Origin: Vicia villosa
Lineage: Eukaryota > Streptophyta > Magnoliopsida > Fabales > Fabaceae
Assembly (NCBI RefSeq): GCF_029867415.1
Contig: NW_026705456.1
Span: 297,512-361,511, forward strand
DNA length: 64,000 nt
Direction: 5' to 3'
Positions 32,506 through 44,162 of this stretch are shown piece by piece. Position numbers and translations under genes: made by a program. Numbering within the stretch: position 1 is the stretch's first letter; each line of letters begins with the position of its first letter. The notes beneath the pieces are model-generated. The model saw only the letters and a list, made by a program, of their open reading frames with translations. It made no database searches and had not been told where the DNA came from.

Positions 32506-34061
32506 TGATCGGTAAAATAGCAAGTGTACTATTTTGCCTCCGTAGTAATAATGGGGAAATCCTCGGATATCGATCTTAAGGACTGCGTAGTAATATCGAG
32601 TTCAAATTGTAGTTCAATTAAAAAAACTAATCTTGGGGTTTTGTTTGCAAATTGTGACTAAACAATAATTAAAATAAGCAGAAAAGTAAATGGATTTTTG
32701 ACAAATACGAGTATTTTGCTAGGGTAAAGTGTGTGACTGTTTCTGTAATAACCTTGGATTTAGATCTCTTCAATAAGTTCATACTAATCAATTACCAGCC
32801 CTTTAGGATATTTTCCCCTAATTCCTTAGCGGGAAAACCTTTGAACATTCAACCTAAATCCTAATTCCTTAGAGATTTATTATGAAATCAAACAATTATT
32901 TTATCCAGAGTTAACTGGTAACTATAGGGTATCCCTATTCCTAGGTGATATCTACTATAATCTGATCGTACAAAAACTTTAACAACCGCGGTCCAGCAAA
33001 TCGTTAACTGTAAATCAATCCATGTTTGTCCGACAAGGAAAGCATAAAAACATTGTATAATCAAATTGAATAATAAAACATGCAATTGAGGAAATCAGGA
33101 ATTCAAAGTCATTACATGACCCAATCAGAGACACCCCCTAGCATTGGGGGGTTTAGCTACTCATATGTGAATCGGTAACAAAATATAAAATAGAGACATT
33201 ACAAGAATTGAGATGAAAGTTGATCTTCAATTGCTTCTGTTCATGAAAACCTTCTTCTCTCCCAAACGCTTGTTTTCTCCAATCTTCAATCGTGTCTTCT
33301 TCTCTCGGCCAAAAATTCCTCTAATTCATTGTTAAAACTCTTCTAAATAGTGCAAACTCACTTAGGTTGGTTGGAAGTACCCAAACGCCCCCACAGCTTA
33401 ACCCATGGAAAAAAATATGAAAGAAATCATAAAATCAGCGCAACATGCTGACACGGGCCGTGTCAGCCAACACGGGCACCCGTGTCAAACTTCTGCCATC
33501 TTAAAAGTTGATTTTTTTTCCCAGGCCTCCTGACACGGGTGCCCGTGTCAGGTAACACGGCCCGTGTCAGCCCTTAACATTAGAATTTGGCTTTGACTTC
33601 TTCATCAAAGTTGTAGCCCTTTCCGTTATCAAACTTTTGCCACCAGAATCGCGTCATTCCAAGTTACGATGCTCTAGTTATGATCAAAATACTACACGCC
33701 AATCACGATGAGAAACATGCTGAAAATTTCCAGATCTCACACTTGCTAAGACGGGCCGTATCAGCCCCTTGACTTTCATCTCTGTTGAATTTTCTTGGCC
33801 ACGCTTCATCCTAACATGGACAATTTCAGGTGACACAGGTGATCATGTCAAGCTTCATGTAGCATGATTTTTCACTTCCTTCGAAACTCCCCTTTTTGTA
33901 CTTTTTCGCATTGATTTGTCTCGATTTATTCCTTTGAGCCTGCAAACAGTACAATACACAACCAAAGCATAAAATGTAGAAGAATGAAGTAAAACGCTTG
34001 ACAATATAAAGCAAAGACGACTAAAATCAACGGTAAATAAACGTGTAAAAATCGCTGATCA
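32506..34061 (-). repeat. LTR of element X, left (3') copy
   Basis: 1,556 bp, flanked on the right by the minus-strand purine tract TTTAAGTTTGGAGGAGTT. Contains a palindrome cluster at 33448-33567. Confidence 0.85.
33448..33567. repeat. cluster of GACACGGG/CCCGTGTC palindromes
   Basis: Four palindromes: CTGACACGG-G-CCGTGTCAG (33448-33466); ACACGGG-CA-CCCGTGT (33470-33485); TGACACGGG-TG-CCCGTGTCA (33531-33550); ACACGG-C-CCGTGT (33555-33567). Weaker derivatives follow at 33749 and 33829. The partner LTR has the same set at about 42454-42580, partly eroded. Confidence 0.85.
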
Positions 34062-34084
34062 AACTCCTCCAAACTTAAATCGTT

Positions 34085-34098
34085 GCTTGACCTCAAGC
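34085..34098 (-). promoter_or_regulatory. hairpin with AGGT loop next to polypurine tract, element X
   Basis: On the minus strand GCTTG-AGGT-CAAGC, followed within a few bases by the purine tract (34062-34079). It matches the position of the AGGA-loop hairpins in A, Y and the Tekay element. Confidence 0.6.
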
Positions 34099-35157
34099 GA
34101 CAATTATAAGAGAAAATGAACATCACAGCATACTGGTACTCATACGTGAGATTTATGTTCCTTTTGATCAAGATACCGTTAGTCCGACATTCACATGACG
34201 CAAAGAGTTTCTGTAAGAACATTTAAACTCTGAGCTCCCCTTTCGGATACCTCTCTAACTATGCTTTATACTTATGTCTTTTTCCGATTTTCCTCCTCTT
34301 TCATTCGGACAATCAAATTAAGGCAATGCAAATTTATGATTATCATCACATGCATGAGACTAATCAAGACTTTCTGATTTTTTTAGGTACCAAATATGTA
34401 ACGATTAACGATGAAATTTTCAAAACTTTTCAGTTTGTGTATTGTCCTTATTTGGACGATGCTGGGGATCAACCTCCTTTGGGCTGAATAATCGGGTGAG
34501 GGTTACCCAACTTAGGGGATCGGCTACCTTTTACCGCCTTTTCATCATTTGGTGCCAACATTATTTATTTCTCAACTACTCATACATGAATGTGAATCTA
34601 GATTATGCCACTATCAAAATAAACTACTCAAGGAGTACTTCTCAGGATTCAAGCACTGTGGTACAAATCTACACGTTAGACTAGTATCTCTTTTTGGGAA
34701 ACCAAGGGTGTTCAAATAAACCCAATTTTTATAACATTATTCTAAACTTCCTGCACTCAACCAACCATCCTTTCATCTTTATAAACTATTTCCAAATGCT
34801 TTTTAGATCAGAAACTCTTATGAAAAATAAAAATTTCGGTCAAATTTGGGAAGAACTCAATGTATGGTTTTACACATCATAACAACAACATAAAAAGAAA
34901 AATGCAATAGTAAATCCTCCCAGAAACTTGAACGAAACATTGGCCCCAATGTTTCAGAACAAACCCGAGAGGGGTGACTCATAGAGGGTAGTGCAACTCT
35001 AACTGCAGCTTCCTAGCATTAACCAGAAGGGCCCCCTTTTTATTTCCTGAAAAACAAAACAAAGAAACACAAAAAAAACTAAGTTATTAAAAGCATGGGT
35101 TGCCTCCCACGAAGCGCTTCATTTAACGTCGCATGGCTCGACGGTCCATTCCTCTTG
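34099..35157 (-). other. untranslated 3' internal region of element X
   Basis: No credible gene. 35090-35135 carries the conserved TGGGAGGCA hairpin (minus strand) described separately. ORFs at 33926-34882 are not supported. Confidence 0.5.
35090..35135 (-). promoter_or_regulatory. Athila-type TGGGAGGCA hairpin, element X
   Basis: Minus strand: CGACGTTAAA, GAAGCGCTTC, then TGGG-AGGCAA-CCCA. It aligns with 48296-48343 in element A. Confidence 0.65.
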
Positions 35158-35703
35158 TTAGGGTGGCATATATGACACAAAGAACACATCATCTTTTTTC
35201 TTTCTTTTGTTTGGTAGCAATCCCATGAGCTTAAAGTACTGATGATGTTGCTGCCAAGTCCTTTTTAGCTTGATTTTATTGAACAAGGCATAAATGTCTT
35301 CCAATACTTTGTCAATTTCTTGTCTTTCATCTGCCTTATTGTAAAAATAGTTTTTGGGGATACTCTTTTGTTGAAGATTTTCTTGTTGGATATCCACATC
35401 TTCACAAATTGTTAAATTTATTGTTTTATCCAAAACTTGATCATCTTCAATTTTCCTTATTTCTTCTTCCCCATATTTCTTTTTTACCTCAAATTCTTCT
35501 ATTCTTACTGCATCCTCTTCATCTGATGTTATGTATTTTTCTTCTGGTTCCACATATTCATCTTCCAACTCTAACTTTCTCCAAATAAACCTATCTGGAT
35601 AAAAGTTAGCTTCCTTAAATTCATTCATAAAGATTCTTACCTCCCTCTTATATGCTTTAAAAATTTTAGTCGCCTCTTCCAAAGTGACTCCCGAATCAAG
35701 CGA
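35158..35703 (-). CDS. small acidic ORF of element X, function unknown
   Basis: About 180 codons on the minus strand, now preceded in frame by about 29 codons from the LTR of the inserted element Y (open to 35790), so the original start is lost or displaced. The protein has a helix-rich N-terminal part (EEATKIFKAYKREVRIFMNEF), a very acidic middle (many Glu/Asp, EEDAVRIEEFEVKKKYGEEE) and a basic C-terminal KIKLKRTWQQHHQYFKLMG then NKRKKKDD. I do not recognise it. No gag, protease or pol motif is present. It is the only coding potential of X. Confidence 0.4.
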   Translation of the reverse strand, partial: SLDSGVTLEEATKIFKAYKREVRIFMNEFKEANFYPDRFIWRKLELEDEYVEPEEKYITSDEEDAVRIEEFEVKKKYGEEEIRKIEDDQVLDKTINLTICEDVDIQQENLQQKSIPKNYFYNKADERQEIDKVLEDIYALFNKIKLKRTWQQHHQYFKLMGLLPNKRKKKDDVFFVSYMPP

Positions 35704-35707
35704 CCAA

Positions 35708-37912
35708 TGTAACACCCCAAATCTACCCAACGAATATTTAATAAAATCAGAGTGCGGAAATTCAACATACAATTGGGATGTCACATTCAACGTAAAACAA
35801 CAAACAACTTAATCACATATATCATAGATACATAGCACATAACTCGGATGAACCGATAAAACCTGTTTACTCTTTTAAAAAATAAAAAACAACTTTTATT
35901 AATAATAATAATATCAATTATTCAACTTCACTTCGTATAATATTTTTATTAAACTAAAACAACTTCACCAACATCATATTACTTCATAAATTCCACTTAA
36001 AAGTTAACAACTTATAGTTATAACAACAATTAAAAGACCATCGTTCATCCCCCCGAGTGCTACGTATCAGAGCAAGACCCAACTCGAACTAACAGCAACT
36101 AAAGACTTCATAAAATCACTTCAAACTCCCACCGCTATCTTGAGTACCTGTCCATTTCCCATGGTAGGGAAACATCATTCAGAAGGGATGAGATATCCAA
36201 CAATATAAACAAGCATATGATAAATAATATATTAGGATTAAATCATACAAAATTATCACTTCACAGTCATAAAACTATAAATCACTTCACATCGCAAAAA
36301 TCAACTCATGTCACTTCAAATGAGACACAACTGTGCATATGCATGTGGTACCCAGGGCTTCAGCCCCCATCGCCAATTGCCAGTTAAACAGAGGCATCAA
36401 GGCATAAGCCTTCGTCGCTAATTTGCCAATCCAGGCCGTCGCCAAAATATGCAATGTATGCAACTCGATAATGCACATCACACAACATACAACATAAACA
36501 ACAAATCCTCGTCGCCAGGCATAAGCCTATATCACCAATTCATTTACCAATAATTAGTGGTAAACATCGTCACTGAAACATCCTGCAACTTCGCATAAAA
36601 CAACAAAATATAGCAACATACACATCACTGATAAATCTCAAAGAAAATAGCAGCCCATCGTATTCAACATAATGCACGAAATAACTAATATACAACAACG
36701 TCATAATAATTTCATACTCATTCAACACTCTAACAAAATATTTTATTAACTTATTCTATACTCTTAACTCGCGAAAATTTATAATAATTAATAATTATAA
36801 CTCGACAGAGTTTCCAAGAACTCTAAATAATTCTATAATAATCTCTACAACTCTAAAGTGCCAAAAAAAATACTCTACTGACAACATCTAGCAATTTTCT
36901 GCAACTAATTCCTCAATAATAATAATTATAAACCCTAGGTTAATTTTCCACCACTATTGATTGAACTTTTATAACCTTATTCACCGACGTCAATCAATTT
37001 CAACATTCAACAATACAATCACAACACACGAAACAGAGGCAATCATACAACCATAACCCCCACATATCATTCATCATAATCCTGTTTATAGAGCTAGAAC
37101 CCCACCCTTACCTTGGATATGAGATTTCTCTACTCTCCCGGTTGCCATAGCTTATGCCGCCGCTTCCATCTTTTCTCCGAAAATCTTTTCTAACAACGTG
37201 CAAAGACGCAACAAAAACCTGTTCGGAAATCGCTTTGTCAGACGGACTTAAAATCATCAAAACGGAAATCGCTCCGGTCAGAATTTACCTCTACGAGTCT
37301 GGAACGTTGTGTCCAAGAACCGCGACGATCCAACGGTTGGATTGGGAGAAACGTCCGTTTTACTAAGGTGTCTCACTGCAGAAACTTGCTGCGAAAATTG
37401 GACTTCCTCTAGCTTTTCTCTTCCGCCATGACTCTCTTCTTCACCTCTCCTCCAAACCCTATTCCTCTTTGTGTTATGATAGTTCTTCCTTCTCCCAATT
37501 CTAAATCCAACATAATTGGGCCTAAGTTACATACCCCCTCCTTACTTCACAACAACTCAAATTAAATCCAAAGTTATTTTTAAGCTCATTAATAAAATAA
37601 CACTTCCACTTTATTTCACCAAATTAATCCGATTAATTACCATGCCAACTTAATAAAATAATTCCGACTTCGTCGATAAAATTCGAATTAAATACAAATA
37701 GTCCAATATTAATAATAATATTATTTCTTCAACGAAATCAACTTTATTAATTCTCCGACTAACCGAATAAAATCCAACTTTAACTTAATAATCCAAATAC
37801 GCTTCCCAAAATAATACCGACAATTCCGATTGATCCTCGAAATTCGATTAAATCCAATGATTAAATTCTTAAATAATATAATTAACTAATTAATTAAATT
37901 TGAGGCGTTACA
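35708..37912 (-). repeat. LTR of element Y, left (3') copy, 2,205 bp
   Basis: Practically identical to 39047-41251; the one difference I noticed is CCGGTTGCC versus CCGGCTGCC. Non-coding; the 70-residue ORF at 37154-37366 recurs unchanged at 40493-40705 only because the LTRs are identical. Confidence 0.93.
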
Positions 37913-39046
37913 ACTCTCCCCCACTTGAATATTTTCGTCCTCGAAAATCTATCCGACACAACCATCCTCAACCTCGCTTATACTCGACTATACAACATCA
38001 CAAAATACTCTTATCAACAAGATTCTCGTTATAGCATCCATCACTTTACTCACCATCAAGATAGCAAGATACGTCTATACCATCCAACACAATTTTCGTC
38101 CACTATCAACAAGAGATTAAGGGTGATCAAGTCCTCAATTTGTCAATAGACAGCCGACAACGATATTGAAGTATAAACCATCATTACCAACATTAATAGT
38201 TTTCTTTTCCCAATTGTACTCACCGACTCGCATTTCCGATCCTAACTCACAATTCAAAACTTCCCAACAACTTCTACAACTTTTTCCAAATTTTCAGCAA
38301 GAATCACCAAACTTCAAACACACTTATCTCTTTCAATACAGACCTCCCGAACACAAAATTATATTCCAAAATGAAGGTAATTTCATGTAGATTCCAGAAC
38401 TTCAAGAATCGCTTAAATCCGATTTACGAGTATAAAGTTATCATCCTTGCAATGGGACTGGTCCAGAATTCCCGTATGCAGAATTTTTCAAAAATCAGCA
38501 TCAGACCCAAATATTAAAATGCACTTTTCTTCCTCTTCACAAATTTCCTGAAGACAAATCTTATATGCAAACTATAGGGAATTTCGTAAGCTTTTCAAAA
38601 AGTCCAGAATCGCTTCAATCAGATTCACGAGTAAAACGTTATGCCCCTTTTACTGACAGCTGTTCCATAATTGCAAAAATCAGAATTTGAGGTTGATGGA
38701 CATAAGTTCCATCTATCTCTCTTGCTTCCAAGATCTACCAACATCCTTTCTTCATTCAAGACGCTCCAACTTGTCAAACAACTAAAATCTTAAATCCATG
38801 TTACCTCGGAAAACAACACAACTTAAACAATACTTGCACTGTAGCCAACTGCAGCACACCAACATCTTACAACTGAATAGATCCGAGAAGCACCGCTTCT
38901 CCCCCACTTAGCTTCGAGCCAACTCCTGCAACCAACAACTAGAAAATAAACAAGTACCGACAGTGTTTCACACACTTGTCGCATACAAAAGGATAAATGA
39001 TATTAGACAACACTTGCCGGACAGACCGACCTGCTCTGATACCAAT
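37913..39046 (-). mobile_element. internal region of element Y, no coding
   Basis: The purine tract (minus-strand CAAGTGGGGGAGAGT) is at 37913-37927, preceded by the hairpin ATTTTCG-AGGA-CGAAAAT (37931-37948). At the other end is the primer site (39030-39044, minus-strand TGGTATCAGAGCAGG). Between them there is nothing I can assign. Confidence 0.85.
39030..39044 (-). promoter_or_regulatory. initiator tRNA-Met primer-binding site, element Y
   Basis: Minus-strand TGGTATCAGAGCAGG starts 2 nt from the LTR. TGGTATCAGAGC is the standard complement of plant initiator tRNA-Met. Confidence 0.85.
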
Positions 39047-41251
39047 TGTAACACCCCAAATCTACCCAACGAATATTTAATAAAATCAGAGTGCGGAAAT
39101 TCAACATACAATTGGGATGTCACATTCAACGTAAAACAACAAACAACTTAATCACATATATCATAGATACATAGCACATAACTCGGATGAACCGATAAAA
39201 CCTGTTTACTCTTTTAAAAAATAAAAAACAACTTTTATTAATAATAATAATATCAATTATTCAACTTCACTTCGTATAATATTTTTATTAAACTAAAACA
39301 ACTTCACCAACATCATATTACTTCATAAATTCCACTTAAAAGTTAACAACTTATAGTTATAACAACAATTAAAAGACCATCGTTCATCCCCCCGAGTGCT
39401 ACGTATCAGAGCAAGACCCAACTCGAACTAACAGCAACTAAAGACTTCATAAAATCACTTCAAACTCCCACCGCTATCTTGAGTACCTGTCCATTTCCCA
39501 TGGTAGGGAAACATCATTCAGAAGGGATGAGATATCCAACAATATAAACAAGCATATGATAAATAATATATTAGGATTAAATCATACAAAATTATCACTT
39601 CACAGTCATAAAACTATAAATCACTTCACATCGCAAAAATCAACTCATGTCACTTCAAATGAGACACAACTGTGCATATGCATGTGGTACCCAGGGCTTC
39701 AGCCCCCATCGCCAATTGCCAGTTAAACAGAGGCATCAAGGCATAAGCCTTCGTCGCTAATTTGCCAATCCAGGCCGTCGCCAAAATATGCAATGTATGC
39801 AACTCGATAATGCACATCACACAACATACAACATAAACAACAAATCCTCGTCGCCAGGCATAAGCCTATATCACCAATTCATTTACCAATAATTAGTGGT
39901 AAACATCGTCACTGAAACATCCTGCAACTTCGCATAAAACAACAAAATATAGCAACATACACATCACTGATAAATCTCAAAGAAAATAGCAGCCCATCGT
40001 ATTCAACATAATGCACGAAATAACTAATATACAACAACGTCATAATAATTTCATACTCATTCAACACTCTAACAAAATATTTTATTAACTTATTCTATAC
40101 TCTTAACTCGCGAAAATTTATAATAATTAATAATTATAACTCGACAGAGTTTCCAAGAACTCTAAATAATTCTATAATAATCTCTACAACTCTAAAGTGC
40201 CAAAAAAAATACTCTACTGACAACATCTAGCAATTTTCTGCAACTAATTCCTCAATAATAATAATTATAAACCCTAGGTTAATTTTCCACCACTATTGAT
40301 TGAACTTTTATAACCTTATTCACCGACGTCAATCAATTTCAACATTCAACAATACAATCACAACACACGAAACAGAGGCAATCATACAACCATAACCCCC
40401 ACATATCATTCATCATAATCCTGTTTATAGAGCTAGAACCCCACCCTTACCTTGGATATGAGATTTCTCTACTCTCCCGGCTGCCATAGCTTATGCCGCC
40501 GCTTCCATCTTTTCTCCGAAAATCTTTTCTAACAACGTGCAAAGACGCAACAAAAACCTGTTCGGAAATCGCTTTGTCAGACGGACTTAAAATCATCAAA
40601 ACGGAAATCGCTCCGGTCAGAATTTACCTCTACGAGTCTGGAACGTTGTGTCCAAGAACCGCGACGATCCAACGGTTGGATTGGGAGAAACGTCCGTTTT
40701 ACTAAGGTGTCTCACTGCAGAAACTTGCTGCGAAAATTGGACTTCCTCTAGCTTTTCTCTTCCGCCATGACTCTCTTCTTCACCTCTCCTCCAAACCCTA
40801 TTCCTCTTTGTGTTATGATAGTTCTTCCTTCTCCCAATTCTAAATCCAACATAATTGGGCCTAAGTTACATACCCCCTCCTTACTTCACAACAACTCAAA
40901 TTAAATCCAAAGTTATTTTTAAGCTCATTAATAAAATAACACTTCCACTTTATTTCACCAAATTAATCCGATTAATTACCATGCCAACTTAATAAAATAA
41001 TTCCGACTTCGTCGATAAAATTCGAATTAAATACAAATAGTCCAATATTAATAATAATATTATTTCTTCAACGAAATCAACTTTATTAATTCTCCGACTA
41101 ACCGAATAAAATCCAACTTTAACTTAATAATCCAAATACGCTTCCCAAAATAATACCGACAATTCCGATTGATCCTCGAAATTCGATTAAATCCAATGAT
41201 TAAATTCTTAAATAATATAATTAACTAATTAATTAAATTTGAGGCGTTACA
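39047..41251 (-). repeat. LTR of element Y, right (5') copy, 2,205 bp
   Basis: Same length as the left copy, at a constant offset of 3,339 bp, almost no differences seen. Confidence 0.93.
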
Positions 41252-41494
41252 ACCAACATGCAGGAGATACAGGTGGCAATGTATCAAAATAATACATGGC
41301 TACAAAACTCATACACTTTGTTAGTAGCCAAGTATAAAAGAATTCATGAAACAAAAATTATCTGACTTTTTCTTTTTGCTTTTTATTTTTTTATAATAAA
41401 ATCAAATTCAAATAAACAAAAACAAAAACACAATTTTAGTTGACGAGCAACAAAATATCAATCAAACTAAAATCAAAAATCTATATTTTGGTAG

Positions 41495-41512
41495 TCCCCG
41501 ACAATGGCGCCA
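41495..41512 (-). promoter_or_regulatory. tRNA primer-binding site, element X
   Basis: Minus-strand TGGCGCCATTGTCGGGGA, two or three bases different from the perfect tRNA-Asp complement found in element A. Confidence 0.8.
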
Positions 41513-41518
41513 AAAACT

Positions 41519-43070
41519 TGATCGGTAAAATAGTAAGTGTACTATTTTGTCTCTATAGTAATAATGGGGAAATCCCCGGATATCAATCTCAAGGACTGCG
41601 TAGTAATATCGAGTTTAAAACTAAACAAAAACTAATCTTGGGGTTTTGTTTGCAAAATGTGACTAAACAATAATTAAAATAAGCAGAAAAGTAAATGGCT
41701 TTTTGACAAATATGAGTATTATGCTAGGGTAAAGTGTGTGACTGTTTCTGTAATAACCTTGGATTTAGATCTCCTCAATAAGTTCATATTATTCAATTAC
41801 CAGCCCTTTAGGATATTTTCCCCTAATTCCTTAGCGGGAAAACCTTTGAACATTCAACCTAAATCCTAATTCCTTAGAGATTTATTATGAAATCAAGCAA
41901 TTATTTTATCAAGAGTTAACCGGTAACTTTAGGGTATCCCTATTCCTAGGTGATATCTACTATAATCTAATCGTACAAAAACCTTAACAACCGCGGTCCA
42001 GCAAATCGTTAACCGTAAATCAATTCATGTTTGTCCGACAAAGAAAGCATAAAAACATTGTATAATCAAATTGAATAAGAAAACATGCAATTGAAGAAAT
42101 CAGGAATTCAAAGTCATTACATGATCCAATCAGAGACATCCCCTAGCATTGGGGGGTTTAGCTACTCATATTGTTCAAAAAAAAACAAAATATAAAATAG
42201 AGACATTACAAGAATTGAGATGAAAGTTGATCTTCAATCGCTTTCGTTCATGAAAACCTTCTTCTCTCCCAAACCCTGGTTTTCTCCAATCTTCAATCGT
42301 GTCTTATTCTCTCAGCCAAAAAGTCCTCTAATTCATCGTTAATACTCTTCTAAATAGTGCAGAATCACTCAGGTTGGTTGGAAGTAGCCAAAACGCCCCC
42401 ACAGCTTAATCCGTGGAAAAAATATGAAAAAAAATCATAAAATCAGCGTCACATGCTGACACGGGCCGTGTTAGCCAACACTGGTACCCGTGTCAAACTT
42501 CTATCATCTTAAAAGTTGATTTTTTTTCTCCCAGGCCTTCTGACACGGGTTCCCGTGTCAGGTAACACGGCCTGTGTTAGCCCTTAACATCAAAATTTGG
42601 CTTTGACTTCTTCATCAAAGTTGTAGCCCTTTCCATTAACGAAATTTTGCCACTGGAACTGCGTCATTCGGAGTTACGAAGCTCTAGTTATAATCAAAAT
42701 ACTACACACCTGTCACGATGAGAAACATGCTGAAAATTTCCAGATCTCATACTTGCTAAGACGGGCCGTATCAGCCCCCTGACTTTCATCTCTGTTGAAT
42801 TTTCTTGGCCACGCTTCATCTTAACACGGACAATTTCACGTGACACGGGTGGTCATGTCAAGCTTCAAGTAGCATGATTTTTCACTTCCTTCGAAACTCC
42901 CCTTTTTGTACTTTTTCGCATTGATTTGTCTCGATTTATTCCTTTAAGCCTGCAAACAGTACAATACACAACCAAAGCATAAAATGTAGAAGAATGAAGT
43001 AAAATTCTTGACAATATAAAGCAAAGACGACTAAAATAAACGGTAAATAAACGTGTAAAACCATTGATCA
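41519..43070 (-). repeat. LTR of element X, right (5') copy
   Basis: 1,552 bp, clearly homologous to 32506-34061 but with visible substitutions and small indels, so X is older than Y. Confidence 0.85.
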
Positions 43071-43075
43071 ACAGT

Positions 43076-43565
43076 ATAACGATAACTTTTTCTTCTTGAA
43101 CTTCAAAGGCTCTTAGCATGAGTTAGAAAAAAAGAATGAACATTGAATTCTTCAGAGCTTCAAGTCTTCATAGTCTTCAGAACTGCGTCTTCAGAGTCTT
43201 CAGCATTTGGTCTTCAGAATCCTTTTGTCTTCAGAAACTTGAGTCTTCAGAGCTTCAAGTCTTCAGAACCACGTCTTCAGAGTCTTTCAGCATTTGGTCT
43301 TCAGAACTTGTTTCTTCTGAACTTTTATCAGAGTGATGAATTCAGATGCTTCTGAAGTTGTTGCTACAATTCATTAGAACTTTGTAGCACGGAACCATAA
43401 CCTGATGGCTTCTGATGTTTTGTCCAAGCCTTCTCCTCATAATCAAACCTATTTTATAAGTACTCAACAATAACAAACATTAGCATAACAATAACAAAAT
43501 TGTTCATACATATTGTTATCATCAAAACTCAAAGACGTATTGCAGAACCAAATCTTGTTATAAAA
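43076..43565 (-). mobile_element. LTR of copia element C, right part
   Basis: Continues 31786-32505 across the X insertion. It contains repeated CTTCAGA/TCTTCAGAG words as in 30390-30640, and ends next to the purine tract at 43566 (minus-strand AAAAAGGGGGAGAT). Confidence 0.75.
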
Positions 43566-43898
43566 ATCTCCCCCTTTTTAATGATGACAAAACTATGTAT
43601 TTTGATGACATAATTTTGCACATAATCATACAAATATTAAAATTGAAAAGATAAGGAATAATCCTTTGCAGAGATACTCCCCCTGAGTCAAAGACTTGGT
43701 AAAGATCAAATATCCTGATTATGAACCTTTCTGGGTAACTCCCCCTGGTTCCAATAGATCAGATACTATCTTTAGGTCTTGATTCATGAGAACTCTCATT
43801 ATCAGAGCCTGAGTGGTAGATTCATTTCAGAGCCTAATTTCCATTCCGGAAAATCTAGTGCCTAAACGAAATCTTTCAGAGCCTGATTATGTTGATTC

Positions 43899-44162
43899 TT
43901 ATTGAGGTTTTTCGCTTAAGCAAATAGAAACAATGTTATCACAGAAGATAGGAATGTTACTCTCATAAATTTGATAATTTTCCAGCTGGCTCTTCATCCA
44001 TAGCATATGAGTGCTGCACATAGATGTTGATATGTATTCCGCTTTTGCTGTTGAGAGGGCAATTGTTGATTGTCTCTTGCATGACCATGAGATCATATTG
44101 CTTCCCAGAAATTGACAGTTTTCAAAAGTTCTTTTCCTTTCAATTCTGTCTCCAGCATAATA
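43899..44162 (-). pseudogene. copia C RNase H, C-terminal half
   Basis: Minus strand. Motifs: GDRIERKRTFENCQFLGSNMISWSCKRQ, STAKAEYIS, CSTHMLWMKSQLENYQI, FCDNIVSICLSE, all typical of Ty1/copia RNase H. The N-terminal half is at 57392-57787: B inserted between an Asp-Ala-Asp-Tyr and the following Ala-Gly-Asp. It ends early in a stop, so the copia C-terminus is lost. 43566-43898 is C's untranslated 3' region. Confidence 0.82.

Larger units (their letters stand above)
35703..41256 (-). mobile_element. element Y, Tekay-like non-autonomous element nested in X
   Basis: LTRs 35708-37912 and 39047-41251, both 2,205 bp, flanked by the perfect duplication ACCAA (35703-35707 and 41252-41256). Ends are TGTAACACCCC and GTTACA on the plus strand. 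On the minus strand: 5' LTR at right, primer site TGGTATCAGAGC, 1,134 bp of internal DNA without ORFs, then the hairpin and purine tract before the 3' LTR. The termini, primer type and hairpin match the Tekay element at the right edge of the window. Confidence 0.92.
32506..43070 (-). mobile_element. element X, Athila-like non-autonomous LTR element
   Basis: LTRs 32506-34061 (1,556 bp) and 41519-43070 (1,552 bp), ends TGATCGG...TGATCA, inserted in the LTR of copia C with flanks ATAGT (32501-32505) and ACAGT (43071-43075), one mismatch. The primer site and purine tract place it on the minus strand. Without the nested element Y the internal region is only 1,913 bp and has one acidic ORF and no enzymes. 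The shared TGGGAGGCA hairpin and the tRNA-Asp-type primer site group it with element A and the Athila/Cyclops lineage. Confidence 0.85.

Noticed and set aside
37154..40705. 70-residue ORF present twice
   Set aside because: It lies in the identical LTRs of element Y and has no recognisable motif.
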